Notes under the pieces: model-generated
Told to the model about the DNA's origin: nothing
Seen by the model: the letters and a program-made list of their open reading frames with translations, nothing else
Databases searched by the model: none
Shown here: piece after piece, positions 1-17,462 of the stretch
Position numbering within the stretch: position 1 is the stretch's first letter
Layout of the letters: each line of letters starts with the position of its first letter
Source: Chrysomallon squamiferum
Taxonomy: Eukaryota > Mollusca > Gastropoda > Neomphalida > Peltospiridae
Length of the DNA: 64,000 bases
Direction: 5' to 3'
NCBI GenBank assembly: GCA_012295275.1
Contig: CM022679.1
Span: forward strand, 4,435,879 to 4,499,878
Made by a program: the position numbers and the translations under genes

Positions 1-583
<583 letters not shown>

Positions 584-1150
584 TCTAACTGTTGGTACCT
601 ACTATTACGAAAATAAAGAGAACAGTCTAATATAACTGAATAGACTTATGGAAATGTGTTCCTTGGGTCACATCGACATCAGATTTCAGTCGTCTATTGA
701 TCTGACCTGCACATTTACAGACATTTAAGTGAGGCTAAGAGAGGAGATTGTCTGTTTTCAATACGACTTTGATTTCATGACGCCAACAACCGTTAACACT
801 GACCCGAACAGTCAAGTGAACTGAAACTAAACTGTAGTTAATGATTTACTTTCTTTTTGCTAGTAGACTTTCTTTACACCAGGAAAAATATTTAAAACCT
901 ACGAAGTAATAGTATGTACAAACAAATATTCAGTTTGGGGAGACGGTATTCGAGGCAGATAAAAGTTTCTTAATTACGTTGCACCATGATAAATTTTCTT
1001 TTCTTTAATGTGTAACTGACTCAGTGATATAAGCATTTTATTTATTTCCTATTCTGTTTTATTTTATTTAAATATTTTCAAATATTTGTTTTATTAAAAT
1101 TGATCAGTCCATATTATTTATATCACAACACTTAAAACATGTTCCAGTCT
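584..1150. other. Unique sequence, nothing recognised
   Basis: Moderately complex AT-rich sequence with no long open frame, no tandem structure and no RNA-like fold that I can see. Confidence 0.5.
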
Positions 1151-1161
1151 ATATATGTACG

Positions 1162-1195
<34 letters not shown>

Positions 1196-1332
1196 TGTGT
1201 GTATGTGTGTATGTGTGTATGTATGTATGTATGTGTGTATGTGTATGTATGTATGTGTATGTGTGTGTGTATATATGTATGTACGAATCGTATCTATGTA
1301 TGTATGTACGCATCTATGCATGTATGTATGTT
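1151..1332. repeat. (TATG)n with TGTG interruptions
   Basis: A tetranucleotide array on the GTAT register, interrupted by GTGT units and ending in degenerate TATGTACG and TATGCATG units. The open frames on both strands (Tyr-Val-Cys-Met and His-Thr-Tyr-Ile runs) are repeat translations. Confidence 0.95.
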
Positions 1333-1960
1333 GTAACAGTTATCTAAAATAACAAATACAATATTATGTTTTTCCATAATCATTGTTCATTTACTGATTC
1401 ACACATTCCGTTTTATTTTTTCTCTTTCTCCTTCTAATTTTTTACTTCTTTCTCGTTTACGGGAATATTCGTTTCATTACAGCAACCTGTACTAAACCTC
1501 AATTTCTACAAGAGCCAGCGTTTCCACTGAAGCAAACTATCGACATGAATAAAGAGAGATGAAACCAACAGAAGAAAAAACAAACGACAACGCAAGACGT
1601 ATGATTGAATCATTTAGCTTCATCGGTTATAGGGAATCTAAATCTGGTGAAATGAATGATTTCAGGCAGGTCTGAGATGATCACCCTTACGTTTTCTGGC
1701 TTCCAGGACTCGTAATCTGCAAGCTGGTAATGAAAGCGTGGCAAGAGGGTTTGATTTGTACACTAAAATATTTTTTTAGACTCTTAAATTTTGTGAGAGA
1801 GAAAAAAAAAAAAAAAAGAAGAGAGTGATTACTAATATCGTGGATTCAAAGAAAAAAATTATTTTAAAAATTATTTTAAACATTATTTGTTATAGTGAAG
1901 ATTGGAGATTGTTGTGAAACAAAACAAAAAAATGTGTGCGTCTGTGAGTTAAGATGATAT

Positions 1961-1963
<3 letters not shown>
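1333..1963. other. Unique sequence with a poly(A) run
   Basis: Mostly unique sequence. A run of about 15 A lies near 1803-1817 after GAGAG units. No gene seen. Confidence 0.5.

Positions 1964-2017
<54 letters not shown>
1964..2017. repeat. (GA)n microsatellite
   Basis: About 54 bases of pure GA followed by a run of A. Confidence 0.95.

Positions 2018-5993
<3,976 letters not shown>

Positions 5994-6072
<79 letters not shown>
5994..6072. repeat. (TC)n microsatellite
   Basis: About 79 bases of TC, the first array in this orientation in the window. Confidence 0.96.
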
Positions 6073-6075
<3 letters not shown>

Positions 6076-6584
6076 AGGTAGACAATATTTAATTTCAGTT
6101 GAACTTAGCATGTTGGCTGACTCACCGCAGACAGGGTGTGTTATTACTGTGTCAGTGAGAGTAACGAGTTGTGATGTGAAAAGTTCCCTGAAGAGGTTCA
6201 TTCAGTGAACGTAAAAATTATAAACATTTTTTAGAAACTTTTATTTGCTCGGTTACTGTTTTACTACAAAGTGATATTTTACAGTAAAAACGTTTTATTG
6301 TGAGTCACTTTCTTTTTTCTTTTTTTTCTAGTTTATTCAATTTCATCGCTAGTAAAAGTGATGAATCTGATGTTTAACTTTTTACACATGTAATAATTCC
6401 GATGTCTTGATATGTTTTTTTTTTAGTTGAAACGGCTACTAGTTAGTATTAGTCAAACTACATTTAATTTTCAAGTAGGAAAAGAAAAAAGAGAAGGAAA
6501 CAAAAACGCCAAGATGTTGTGAGGAATGTTATAACAGCTGTTACAGAGTTATCTTATAATAATTTTATTTATTTTAAGAGACAG
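6073..6584. other. Unique AT-rich sequence
   Basis: No tandem repeat, long open frame or RNA-like element seen. Confidence 0.5.
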
Positions 6585-6659
6585 TTAGAGAGACAGAGAG
6601 GGTTTTACAAAGACAGAAACGCAGAGAGAGAGAAGACAGAGAGAAATGGAAAAAGAAAT

Positions 6660-6733
<74 letters not shown>

Positions 6734-6745
6734 GAGGAGACAGAG
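6585..6745. repeat. Imperfect (GA)n microsatellite
   Basis: A GA core (about 6661-6730) with one AA interruption, a decayed GACAGA/GAAA lead-in and a GAG-GAG trailing edge. Confidence 0.93.
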
Positions 6746-7380
6746 AGACATATATAGATAAAGATAACAGTATATGTTTGTGGTATGTATAGAATAGTTT
6801 GTAATAACTTTCAAATACATATTTACTGTACACAAAAACCACTACGATAAAACGTGTGTATGTGATTTCTCTTTTTTAAATCTACGTTCTCAGCAGAATA
6901 CACCTGGAATCCTTGCCTATTAAAAATAAAAAATAAAACTCGCCACGATCTGCACCCCCATCGCTTTTACAAAGGTCTAAAGCACAAAGGTGCATCCGAG
7001 GCAAAGATGTGGCAGAACTTGAAGAACGAATCAACATTAGAAACAGCGAGAATGGAAAGTGACAGATCAGAGTTAATTCGTTTACAGGTTGGCAGGACAA
7101 AAGTACTAAGCGAGAGTTAACAAAGACCAATGACGTTAAGAAAAAGCGGACAAAACAGGGTTTTACTATTAACCTACAACTTCCCATTCACAGTTCACCG
7201 AGTCACCGTTATAAGTACATATTCGAAGCGCGTATAGTATCAAAATAGAATAGTATTTCTAAAGTTATATTTTAAATTTATATATTAAAGTTTTGACATG
7301 TATATCCTCTCTAAATACGTATCTAATCTCAGTTTAACTTATACTGTTTAATCTATGTGTATAACGTATATTTTTACTTA
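6746..7380. other. Unique sequence with a weak minus-strand frame
   Basis: Contains a 101-residue minus-strand frame (6882-7187) of unremarkable composition, with no motif I recognise and no splice or promoter context. I do not call it a gene. Confidence 0.4.
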
Positions 7381-7665
7381 CCTTTTCTGGTAATATTTTA
7401 TTATATCTTATCCTATCATATCCAGTCCCATCAAATTTTACTTCATTCTATCCTGTTTTATTTTATTTTATGCTATACGTGTTCTGTACTTTGCTATACT
7501 ATATATACTATACTATACTACACTATGCTAAACTATACATGCAAAGCACTGTCCTATATTATATTATTCCATAGTATACTATGCTGTACTATATTTTTCT
7601 ATGCTATATTATACTATACTAGACTATACGATTTTGTACAATACCATACTACCCTGTACTGTATT
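7381..7665. repeat. Degenerate TATAC/TATCC pentamer-like repeat
   Basis: TATAC, TATCC and TTTTA words recur with period near 5 (CTATACTATA, ACTATACTAC), strongest at 7480-7660. It looks like an old, decayed pentanucleotide array. Confidence 0.75.
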
Positions 7666-7727
7666 ACCCATGTAATTTTGATTTAATAATTATTGTGTAT
7701 ATTATTAATAGTTCTTCTTATTGCTGT

Positions 7728-7803
7728 TCATGATGATGATCATTATCATCATAATCATCATCATCTTCATCCTCATGATCATAATTATAATCATCATCCT
7801 TTC
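7728..7803. repeat. Imperfect (GAT/CAT)n array
   Basis: GATGATGATC changes to CATCATCAT-type units. The two halves are partly complementary, so the array can fold back on itself. Confidence 0.85.
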
Positions 7804-7905
7804 CTCTTATTTTTCTAAAGATTTAACAAAATTTCCATTTGTTACATAAAGAAAAATGCTTTTATAAATGTGTTAGATTCGGTTGTTTTGCTGGCGTTTT
7901 CTTCT

Positions 7906-7909
<4 letters not shown>

Positions 7910-7944
<35 letters not shown>
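7910..7944. repeat. Poly(T) tract
   Basis: About 35 consecutive T. It may be a plain homopolymer or the antisense tail of an old retrocopy. No target-site duplication was seen. Confidence 0.95.
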
Positions 7945-8480
7945 CAAATCTTTTTTCCCATTCCACCAAAGAGAAACATAGAAAATTGATTATAAAACCA
8001 TCGCATTTTGACAGCGAAATATCTCACTAAAATTCTCTTTCTTAACAAAATACTTTTTTTTTTTTTTTCCTTCGGTCACAAACATTTTTATTATCACAGA
8101 AAACGTCTTTTACAATTTAGTACGTTATTCATAACCCAAAACCACAGACGCTACTAGTAAATTATTCGTTTAGAGAGACTGTTTTTTTTTTTTCTACACA
8201 TATCTATTTCTCTTCGATTCACAGCCTCATTTTTTTGCCTGCATACACAGACTATTTGAGAAATTTAATTGCCAACTTTACCTTCTGCTAACCTGCTCCC
8301 TACGGTTCTGATAGTCGTTTTCCCGATAAGAAGAATGCTTCGTTGCTCGTGTTATGTTTTCAGTCCGAAAAGTGATCTCAAGTGCAAGTAGGGTCATCGT
8401 AAACTGGAGAGTAACTGTTCACATTTAAATAGGCAGAAAACAACCTCGATTTTCAGCAAACAGATTATGTATACAACAGT
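7945..8480. other. Unique sequence between poly(T) and CAA repeats
   Basis: Contains shorter T runs (about 8054-8068 and 8180-8192) and a high-complexity stretch at about 8270-8460. No gene seen. Confidence 0.45.
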
Positions 8481-8578
8481 AACAACAACAAAAACAACAA
8501 CAACAACAACAACAATAATAATAATAATAACATGTACATATATCCACACACACACAGATATATATATATATATATATG
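8481..8578. repeat. (CAA)n, (AAT)n, (CA)n, (TA)n compound array
   Basis: Four simple repeats follow each other within 100 bases: CAA-type to about 8513, AAT to 8530, CA at about 8546-8558, and TA to 8578. Confidence 0.93.
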
Positions 8579-9659
8579 GAAAGGAGTAAAGCCGATATTA
8601 ATGTTTTCTTTCCTAAAGATACAAAACAAAATATTAATTTCGAAAAACTACTCAGAAACGTGTGTTTAAACAGAAATTATGTTGTCTGAGGCTGGGATGA
8701 CATTAGTGTTTATTTATAAAACACAGCAAACAATGAACAATTATATTTAAAAATATAGAAAATAGGATTCACTTCAGAAAATTTAATTTGCACGCAACTA
8801 AAATAACTAAATACGATATCTCAAATATAAAGGAAAACAATAAAACATTTAATTTTCTTTACTGAATAAATCCTGCAGCATTGACCTGGAAACAGGTCAG
8901 AAACGTGTATAGATCCCAGATCCTACGACGCTTCAAGCGAAGATTCAAATCGCTAATTTAGCTAAAGAGCCCGCGCTTGCCCAGTGCATGAATAACATCC
9001 ACAGTAAAAAAAATAAAAATTAATAATTCAAATAATAATAATAATAATAACACGTCAATGGTGATTGCTTTCTCGCAATATGTATTTTATTGTCATCATT
9101 CACCGTGAACCGTAATATTTCTGTATATTAATATTTTCATTGCTATCAGAGATCATCTCATCTCTCTTTCATTATCAGTTCCCTGGTGAATTTAGCCTTC
9201 TCCGAGTCTAATTTTATATATTATAAGCCCGTCCTTATAAAACATTCATAGGCCGAGTTCAGATATTAACGCAAAGTAGAAACGCTGGTGATTTTTCATA
9301 ACCCAGAGGTGTTGTTACAAGATCATCAACTTTCTGAGCGATAATAGTGTTAGTTTGCTGTTTGGCATTTATATCAGAGACCAGAAAAACAGCGTCTGAG
9401 ATTTTTTTTTGTTTTTTTTTTCTTTCCAGTCACAGTTTTGTATCTAGAATTCTGTCCCGTTGAATTTAGTCTTTAAAGGTTGCCCTGACGAGCTATAGGT
9501 CGAAGGATCGACTCTTGTCTGTCTGTCAGTATCGTTTTTACCTGTTCCAGTTAATTCCGAATGGAAAATTGACCCTTTAAAGATATTTTTTGTTATAAAC
9601 GATGAGTACTCTGTAAAGTGGTTTTTATTTTACCGTTTTATATTTAGTACGTGAGAATG
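8579..9659. other. Unique sequence with a short AAT run
   Basis: An (AAT)n run lies near 9033-9050. The rest is unique. A GATCGACTCTTG word near 9506 resembles a decayed tRNA B box, but no A box accompanies it. No gene seen. Confidence 0.45.
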
Positions 9660-9853
9660 TCTGTATATATATATATGTAATCTATGTGTTTATGTAGGTA
9701 TATATGTAATGTAAACTGAATGTATATATAATGAATGTATGTATTTTTTATGTGTATGAATGTGTGTGAGTATATATGTATGTTTGTATCTAACGTATGT
9801 ATGTATGTATGAATGTAACTATGTATGAATGCATTTATGTATGTATGTATATA

Positions 9854-9884
<31 letters not shown>

Positions 9885-9945
9885 TGTTGTATGTATGTAT
9901 GTATGTATGTTACCTATGTATGTACGTATGTATGCATTGTGTATG
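9660..9945. repeat. Degenerate then regular (TATG)n array
   Basis: Decayed TATG units from about 9660 become regular (ATGT)n from about 9838 to 9938. The plus-strand Met-Tyr-Val-Cys frame is a repeat translation. Confidence 0.92.
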
Positions 9946-10168
9946 TAGCTGTTGTATTTCTATACATTTAAAGCGTTCTAAACAAAAATCTACATAAAAC
10001 TGCTTAACGTAAAGAAACTGTTAAACAAATCCAGTCGTATTAACATGCCTTTACCAAAACCACACCGCAGGTCAAAACTTCTTTGATTCTTTCCTTATAA
10101 CCTCACAGGTCGTGTAGTATTTTCATCTTTTCCTCAGTTTATGTTTCCAATGCATGCTCTGCTGTTTG

Positions 10169-10270
10169 TTTTTTTTTTTTTTTTTTTTTTTTTCCAATTG
10201 TTTTTAATAGCATTTTGATGTTGCTGTCATTTTCTTATCCTTTTCTTTTTTTTTTTTTTTTTTTTTTTTT
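10169..10270. repeat. Two poly(T) tracts
   Basis: Runs of about 25 T at 10169-10193 and about 25 T at 10246-10270, separated by 52 bases. Confidence 0.93.
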
Positions 10271-10319
10271 CATTTATCATGTTTTTTTTGTTTTTTTACC
10301 ATTCGATTTACTTTTCCAA

Positions 10320-10601
10320 GTTTTCAGTCGAGGGTTTATTGCCGTCCTATCAGGTGTTCATTAATGGATTGCCGACAAACGCGTAACGCATGAACGGTCC
10401 ATTGTTGCTCATTTGTGTAGTCGGCGCGTCCTCTGCTTGACACAAATGACATAGTTGCTGCTTGACTTGTCAGACTCGGACGTTGGAGCAGCCGATGATG
10501 GTTGACCGTGATGGATCGTTTTGAAACGAGAGGTTCAGGAATCGCAGCTGACAGTGTCAGGCAGCTGGTACCAGGAATACAGGTTCCTCAGTGCGAAGCC
10601 G
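10320..10601. other. High-complexity CpG-containing island (candidate conserved element)
   Basis: About 280 bases with none of the surrounding repeats and many CpGs. It contains homeobox-like TTTATTGC and TTAATGG words and a SOX-like CCATTGTT. There is no convincing open frame. It lies directly upstream of the 41-bp minisatellite. The regulatory role is inference from composition only. Confidence 0.35.
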
Positions 10602-11060
10602 AATGCGTCCGTTTTGTGTGTAGAGTAGTTTGTGTTATACAGAATACGTCTGTTTTGTGTGTAGAATAGTTTGTGTTATACAGAATACGTCTGTTTTGTG
10701 TGAAGAAAAAGTTTGTGTTATACAGAATACGTCTGTTTTGTGTGTAGAATAGTTTGTGTTATACAGAATACGTCTGTTTTGTGTGTAGAATAGTTTGTGT
10801 TATACAGAATACGTTTGTTTTGCGTGTAGAATAGTTTGTGTTATGCAGAATACGTTTGTTTTGTGTTTTGTGTGTAGAATAGTTTGTGTTATACAGAATA
10901 CGTCCGTTGTTAATAATCTATGTTATGTATGGAATAGTTTGTGTTAAACTGTACATGTTTGTGTTACGTATTTAATAGTTTGTGTTAGACAGTATATGTC
11001 TGTGTTATGTATAAAATAGTTTGTGTCAGAAACTACATGTCTCTGTTATGTGTATGTTAT
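10602..11060. repeat. 41-bp minisatellite
   Basis: The unit has the anchor AATACGTCTG followed by TTTTGTGTGTAGAATAGTTT and GTGTTATACAG. The anchor recurs at 10602, 10643, 10684, 10726, 10767, 10808, 10849 and 10897, giving periods 41, 41, 42, 41, 41, 41 and 48. The last step holds a 7-base duplication. About seven good copies are followed by about three decayed ones (TAGTTTGTGTTA words) to about 11060. No open frame runs through it. Confidence 0.95.
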
Positions 11061-11345
11061 TTGTATTACACACATACATTCATTGATAACACACATTCAT
11101 ATTATCCACACATACATACAAGTATACATACACAGAAACATCGATATACACACATACATGGTGAAAGAAAAACAAGGCAAGAAACAAACAGTGCAAGAAA
11201 CTAAAGCCATAAAACAAACAAAAACAACTTTCAAACTTACAATAATTAAAATTAACAAACAGTCAAAAAAAAAATCACTGAGAAAAAGAAAGTAACAAAC
11301 AACAGAAAAACTTTAAAAAAATAAAATAAAAATAAACCAACCATT
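11061..11345. repeat. ACACAT-rich then A-rich low-complexity sequence
   Basis: Decayed CATA/CACA units to about 11160 are followed by A-rich sequence with AAACAAAC and AAAATAAA words. The 90-residue frame here is Lys/Thr/His-rich and follows the base composition. Confidence 0.7.
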
Positions 11346-11384
11346 ATAAATGTTTACTAAGAATTACGAAGACACGCTTACGGC

Positions 11385-11765
11385 GAATGAATGAAATAAT
11401 AATAACGATGAAAACAAGGTGCCGCAGTTCTAATCTACGGCTCCATTATTGACCGTTTCGTCAGAAGTTAATATCTTCTGTCCTCACTTCTCAAAAGCTG
11501 TTTCTAATCCGTCCACGTTACGCCAGTGATTAAACATTGATGCTTGGTGCCAGATTTATAACGACACTTCGTATGCGATTCGCTCCGCAGATAACGACGT
11601 CGTTGTAAGCTAATCGAACGTCTACGAGGCTGCAAGGTAATATATTATTTAACGCAGACGTGAAAGGAGACGGTGCTGCACGTTTAGCCAGGCGCTATCT
11701 CTTGACAGAAAAGTAAAGACGAAGTCTGACACCTTCATCTTGATATTTCGTCTTAAACTCTTCTT
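11385..11765. other. High-complexity CpG-containing island (candidate conserved element)
   Basis: About 380 bases free of simple repeats with many CpGs (for example AACGACGTCGTTG, CGAACGTCTACG). The first is a perfect inverted word around a CREB/ATF-like GACGTC. No open frame stands out. It could be an enhancer, an unrecognised exon or old mobile-element sequence. Confidence 0.35.
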
Positions 11766-11768
11766 GCA

Positions 11769-11770
<2 letters not shown>

Positions 11771-11807
<37 letters not shown>

Positions 11808-11845
11808 TTGTTGTTGACGTTACAATGTCCACAACGGTTAAGTCT

Positions 11846-11875
<30 letters not shown>
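11771..11875. repeat. Two poly(T) tracts
   Basis: About 36 T at 11771-11806 followed by GTT units, and about 23 T at 11853-11875. Confidence 0.94.
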
Positions 11876-11876
<1 letters not shown>

Positions 11877-12049
11877 AATAAATAAATCAATCTTTGTTTT
11901 CCTGCTTTTCTTTATATATATATTTTTTTTTTTTTAATTCTAAATTTCTGTTATACATGTAAAAGCAGTAATGATACTTAACATAATTATCTTTGTTATT
12001 TCTGTTTTTAAATTTAAATTTTATTAGATTTATAATTACTTTAAAATAT

Positions 12050-12751
<702 letters not shown>

Positions 12752-12825
<74 letters not shown>

Positions 12826-13180
12826 CTCTCTCCTTTGTTATAAAAGATATGAATCCATTGTTTTCTGTTTCTCTCTCACTCTCTCTCCTCTGTTTGTCTC
12901 CCTTCGTCACTCTCTCTCTCCTTTTCTATCTCTCTCTCTCTGACTTTCTATCGCTCTTTTTCCCTCTATCGATCCCTTAGTTTTATCTCTCAAATATACC
13001 ATGAATCCATCATATTATTCCCTTTCTTTCTAACACTCTCTTTTTTTTTCTGTCATCCAGTCATTGTAGATCTCTGACAGTTTCTCTTTCTCTAACATTA
13101 TCTCTCCCTCCTTCTCTCACTCACCCTCTCCCTCTTTCTTCCCTTCTGTCACTCTCATACATATTAAGAAAGAAAAAAAT
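12752..13180. repeat. (TC)n microsatellite with long decayed pyrimidine tail
   Basis: A perfect TC core (12752-12822) is followed by about 350 bases of pyrimidine-rich sequence with CTCTCT words separated by other bases, as expected of a decaying TC array. Confidence 0.92.
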
Positions 13181-13480
13181 GCTCCCTCTTCCTCTCTTAC
13201 ATTCTTACAAATTCACACACTTTTTATTTTTATCATTCTCTTTTTAATCTTACTCTTAAACCATCCTTAGAATTTGTTAGATTTATGGCAAAGGTGCTGG
13301 CAAAGCTATTACGTTTACAAAACAGAATTACCCGAATCAGTCTGAAAAAATAAATACATTTTGTTTTTCTCGTGTAGGAAACATATCACCAGTTTGTTAA
13401 TGTAGAAACCATTTGTGTGCATTCATTTCATCAACCTTATCATATGTAAGTTTCATGGAAAATCATTTAAACTTTTATTT
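13181..13480. other. Unique sequence between TC arrays
   Basis: AT-rich, no feature seen. Confidence 0.5.
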
Positions 13481-13636
<156 letters not shown>

Positions 13637-13857
13637 TATAGTCATTATTGTCGTTATACTAGTAGACAACTGTGCATTTAAAGAAAAAGAAAAATTTCTT
13701 AATTTAATTGTCTTTATAATGGTTGAATTTTCTTTTCCTATTGTTTGTATCTTTTTTAATTATTCAGCTAGAAGTATGTTTCTATTGGAAAGACAGGAAC
13801 TGTTTATTCATACATACGCACATAAATACGTGCAAACACATACAAATAAATACATAT

Positions 13858-13938
13858 TTAATAATAATAATAATAACAATAGTTAATAATGCAACAGTCA
13901 CAATGACTACGATAATACTGTGTTTATAATGAAGACTG

Positions 13939-13984
<46 letters not shown>

Positions 13985-13999
13985 AATGATGATGATGAA
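13858..13999. repeat. (AAT)n and (GAT)n arrays
   Basis: A short AAT run at about 13858-13877, then unique sequence, then a (GAT)n array at 13939-13999 with one AAT interruption. Confidence 0.93.
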
Positions 14000-14220
14000 G
14001 ATGGAAGTAGTGCTAATAATGATGATAGTGAGATTGCTATAACATATCTCAACATTGCTGATCATGTTAATTTAAATGTCTGTCAAAAGCAATTGCTTAT
14101 ACTATTCAGGACTGAATGTTTAATTTATATTGATAAACATATATCAAGAAGGTCGTTCAGAAGAACTTCATATTTTCAAAGTTCTGCTTTTCTTGAATAT
14201 AAAAGAAGAGCAAAATGTCT

Positions 14221-14257
14221 AAACTTTTGACAACGAGAGAAACTTAAACGAGAGAGA

Positions 14258-14328
<71 letters not shown>

Positions 14329-14395
14329 GAAGGATGTAGGGAAAGACAGAATAGAGAGAGACATAGACAGACAGACAGTCTAACAGACAAACAAA
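14221..14395. repeat. (GA)n microsatellite with CAGA flank
   Basis: Pure GA from about 14261 to 14325, preceded by broken GAGA units and followed by GACA/GACAGA units to about 14395. Confidence 0.95.
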
Positions 14396-15069
14396 GAGAT
14401 GCACTGATTTCAAGCGATTTTTCGAACTACAGCTTAAAACTTTGAATTAATATGAAGTAGTATCTCAAGTTTTATTGTATCAGTTTGTTAGTTTACATAC
14501 ACACAAGTTTGTACCTACTTGAAACCAGACTCTTCTTACGAAAACACAAAAAAGCTGTTATTACTCACCAATAAAGCAGAAACCGAGAATAAAGTACATC
14601 CAGCAGCCTTTTCGAGACATCGTCAGTAATATTTCACTCTTATATAGTCTCTCTACTCATTTCCATTTAACATGCAGTCTTTCTTGCGTGAATTCTACCA
14701 TTTCCATCAGTTCGCCTCCGCCTTGAGTCCAACATTATCCCCACTGTTCAAACGATAAGGTAGCTCAGAGTTATATTTTGTACCAGAAGAAGATCTGCAG
14801 ATAAAGAAATCAAGATGATAACACAACAGCAAGTGAGATTTTTATACATCGTCGGTTATCTACAAGACACAGAGAAAAGGAAAAAAAACATGATAAAGTA
14901 GTTGCAAATAGTGAATTAACTTTTTTTTTTTTTTTTTTTTTTTAAATTTGTTAATAGTATTTTTAAACAATAAGAATTCTTCAAAAGTGACATTAAGATA
15001 TCACGCGAAAGAAGATAACGTTTTACAGTCCTAAGATTGTCGTAAAAAGAAACGTAAAGTTTATAATAT
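14396..15069. other. Unique sequence with one poly(T) run
   Basis: About 23 T lie at 14921-14943. The rest is unique and non-coding as far as I can see. Confidence 0.5.
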
Positions 15070-15525
15070 GAAACCCGGTTGATGGTTTTTTTTTAAATTA
15101 ACCAATTCTGAAAAAAGAAAGGAAAACTGAAAATGTTAGCTTTCAATCAGACCATGTTTTATGAATTTTAAAATGTCGGAAAACATGACATAATAATAAG
15201 ATAATTTCAAGTGATTTTTGTAATTAAGAGAACTTAACAAAACAGAAGTAAAGAAATTTGAATGAAAGGATGTTCCAAGCAATTTTTTTTTTTATAATCC
15301 CCATAATTCTGAAAAACAAAACTAAAGAGAAAGAAAATACGAAAAGTGTTGCAGGCAATCTTCAATCTTTCAAAGAAAAATCAAGAAAACAAACTGAAAA
15401 CGTACTTCCAAGTGATATTTCAAAATAACAATTCTAAAATAAAAATAAAACAATGAAAATGTTATTCTAAACGGTATAATTCTTCAACACAATCTAATAG
15501 TTCTGAAAAAAAAAAAAAAGATTTA
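15070..15525. repeat. Degenerate tandem repeat, period about 55-80
   Basis: The words TTCCAAGYRATTT (near 15205, 15272 and 15405) and AATTCTGAAAAA (15104, 15305, 15430, 15498) recur, separated by A-rich sequence with GAAAATGTT. This looks like an old minisatellite with strong divergence. Copy boundaries are uncertain. Confidence 0.5.
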
Positions 15526-15533
15526 CTGAAATC

Positions 15534-15535
15534 CA

Positions 15536-15599
<64 letters not shown>

Positions 15600-15606
15600 G
15601 TAAAAA

Positions 15607-15656
<50 letters not shown>

Positions 15657-15758
15657 CAACAATAATAGTATAAAATAATAATAATAATAATAGTAATAAT
15701 AACAGTAGTAATAGTAATAATAATAATGATAATACTACTAATAATAATAAATATAACA

Positions 15759-15791
<33 letters not shown>

Positions 15792-15795
15792 TAAC
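15534..15795. repeat. (AAT)n microsatellite
   Basis: About 260 bases of AAT with scattered AAC, AGT and GAT variants and one AAAAAAT interruption near 15602. Poly-Tyr/Leu minus-strand frames are translations of it. Confidence 0.97.
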
Positions 15796-16600
15796 GACAT
15801 CAAATGGAAAACGAATTATTAATAAAGAAGCTTACAAAATAAAACTGGCTGAACACTGAGAATAAAATGGTGAGAGACAACAGAGCAGGTTTTGTGGGCG
15901 ACTGAATCCAATGTGCTTATTTATTTTGATCACTGATTCCTCAAGCATGCACTTGGGTTCAGATGTCTTCTTTCTGCTGCCAGATTTCATGATTGCAGCT
16001 ATCGTTAAACACTCAAAACGTGATCTTTAATCCTCACTAATCTCGGTGAGGAATCAGAGCAAACCCTCTATAGACGTGCTTTAAATCACAAAATCACTTT
16101 GTCTCTTCTCTTATTTCGTCTGTACCGCAAAGGAAAAGGTTTGTGTTATCTTATTGAAGCAAATGAATCTCGTATCTAACCGTAAAGCGTGACATTTGCT
16201 TAATTGCGGGTCGCGATTTCTTATCAGCTTGGATGTATGTACAGTAGGTATATGTACCTAACTTGAATACGTATGTATACACAATCAGTCTCATTTATAC
16301 GTGCACCCTTTTGCATACAGACGTTCACACGTTGATATACATACGGTAAAATACATGAAATACGTGCTTGAATCATTTTTAAGCATAAAAACAAATAGAT
16401 AGTCATCGTATTGCACTGATTTTCAAGGTTATGATGAAAAGTTTTCATTTTCGAAAACTTCCGACATAGACGAAAAAAGCAGTGAAAAATTGTAATAACA
16501 TATATGTTTATTGGGTAGATTTAAAACGGCGATAACATTTATTATTCAGTACCAAGTTTCCTTTTAATTAAATATATTACTTTTATTCTTTATTTTAATC
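15796..16600. other. Unique sequence, partly high complexity
   Basis: The part at 15840-16220 is repeat-free with mixed composition. A 74-residue minus-strand frame (16224-16448) has no recognisable motif. No gene called. Confidence 0.45.
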
Positions 16601-16604
16601 TAAT

Positions 16605-16635
<31 letters not shown>

Positions 16636-16639
16636 TTTT
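16601..16639. repeat. (ATTT)n microsatellite
   Basis: About nine ATTT units. Confidence 0.95.
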
Positions 16640-16718
16640 CATGTTTCATTTCTATTTAGCTAATTGATTGATTGTTTATTTATTTTCTGGCTGGCAAGAT
16701 TGCTGTTTCTAATTTTTA

Positions 16719-17035
<317 letters not shown>

Positions 17036-17385
17036 TTTCGACTGAACTCATTCAAATGTCAAACATAAATGAAAGTTGAAAATATTAATTTCTGTTTCCA
17101 AGTTCCACACCTGTTATTTTGTAACCGATACCCTCCCTCCACTCGCTAATTACTGTTTTCACATTTTACATTCTCGAATCACGTTTCCGTCTTAAATTAT
17201 TTTCAAAACCACTTAGCTAGGATATCCTGCCAGAAGCGCTTAATCTCTTCCCATTTAATTGTAATAATACTGTCGCAAACGTAAATCCGCCGTCTGATTC
17301 CACTGTGCTGTTGTACTCGATGTCTCTTCACTTTTCACTTACAAATGCGACTTGTTCCAGCGAAAGTTAGAAAAAGGTTGTTGTT
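17036..17385. other. Unique sequence
   Basis: Mixed-composition sequence with no feature recognised. Confidence 0.5.
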
Positions 17386-17460
17386 AATTTTTTTTTTTTT
17401 TTCTTGTTTTGGTGGGGTTTTTTTTGGGGGGGTTTGGGGTGTTTTTTCTCTCTGAGGGTT
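17386..17460. repeat. T-run and G/T homopolymer stretch
   Basis: A T run followed by alternating G and T blocks (GGGGTTTTTTTTGGGGGGGG type). The G runs could form G-quadruplex-like structure. Confidence 0.8.
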
Positions 17461-17462
17461 TT

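Noticed and set aside
8870-8990. GATTCAAATCGC resembling a tRNA B box
   Set aside because: No A box at tRNA distance on either strand and no cloverleaf pairing visible.
13939-13999. Possible CRISPR-like spaced repeats among the short tandem arrays
   Set aside because: No array has equal-length repeats separated by unique spacers; all are direct tandem repeats in an animal-type sequence.
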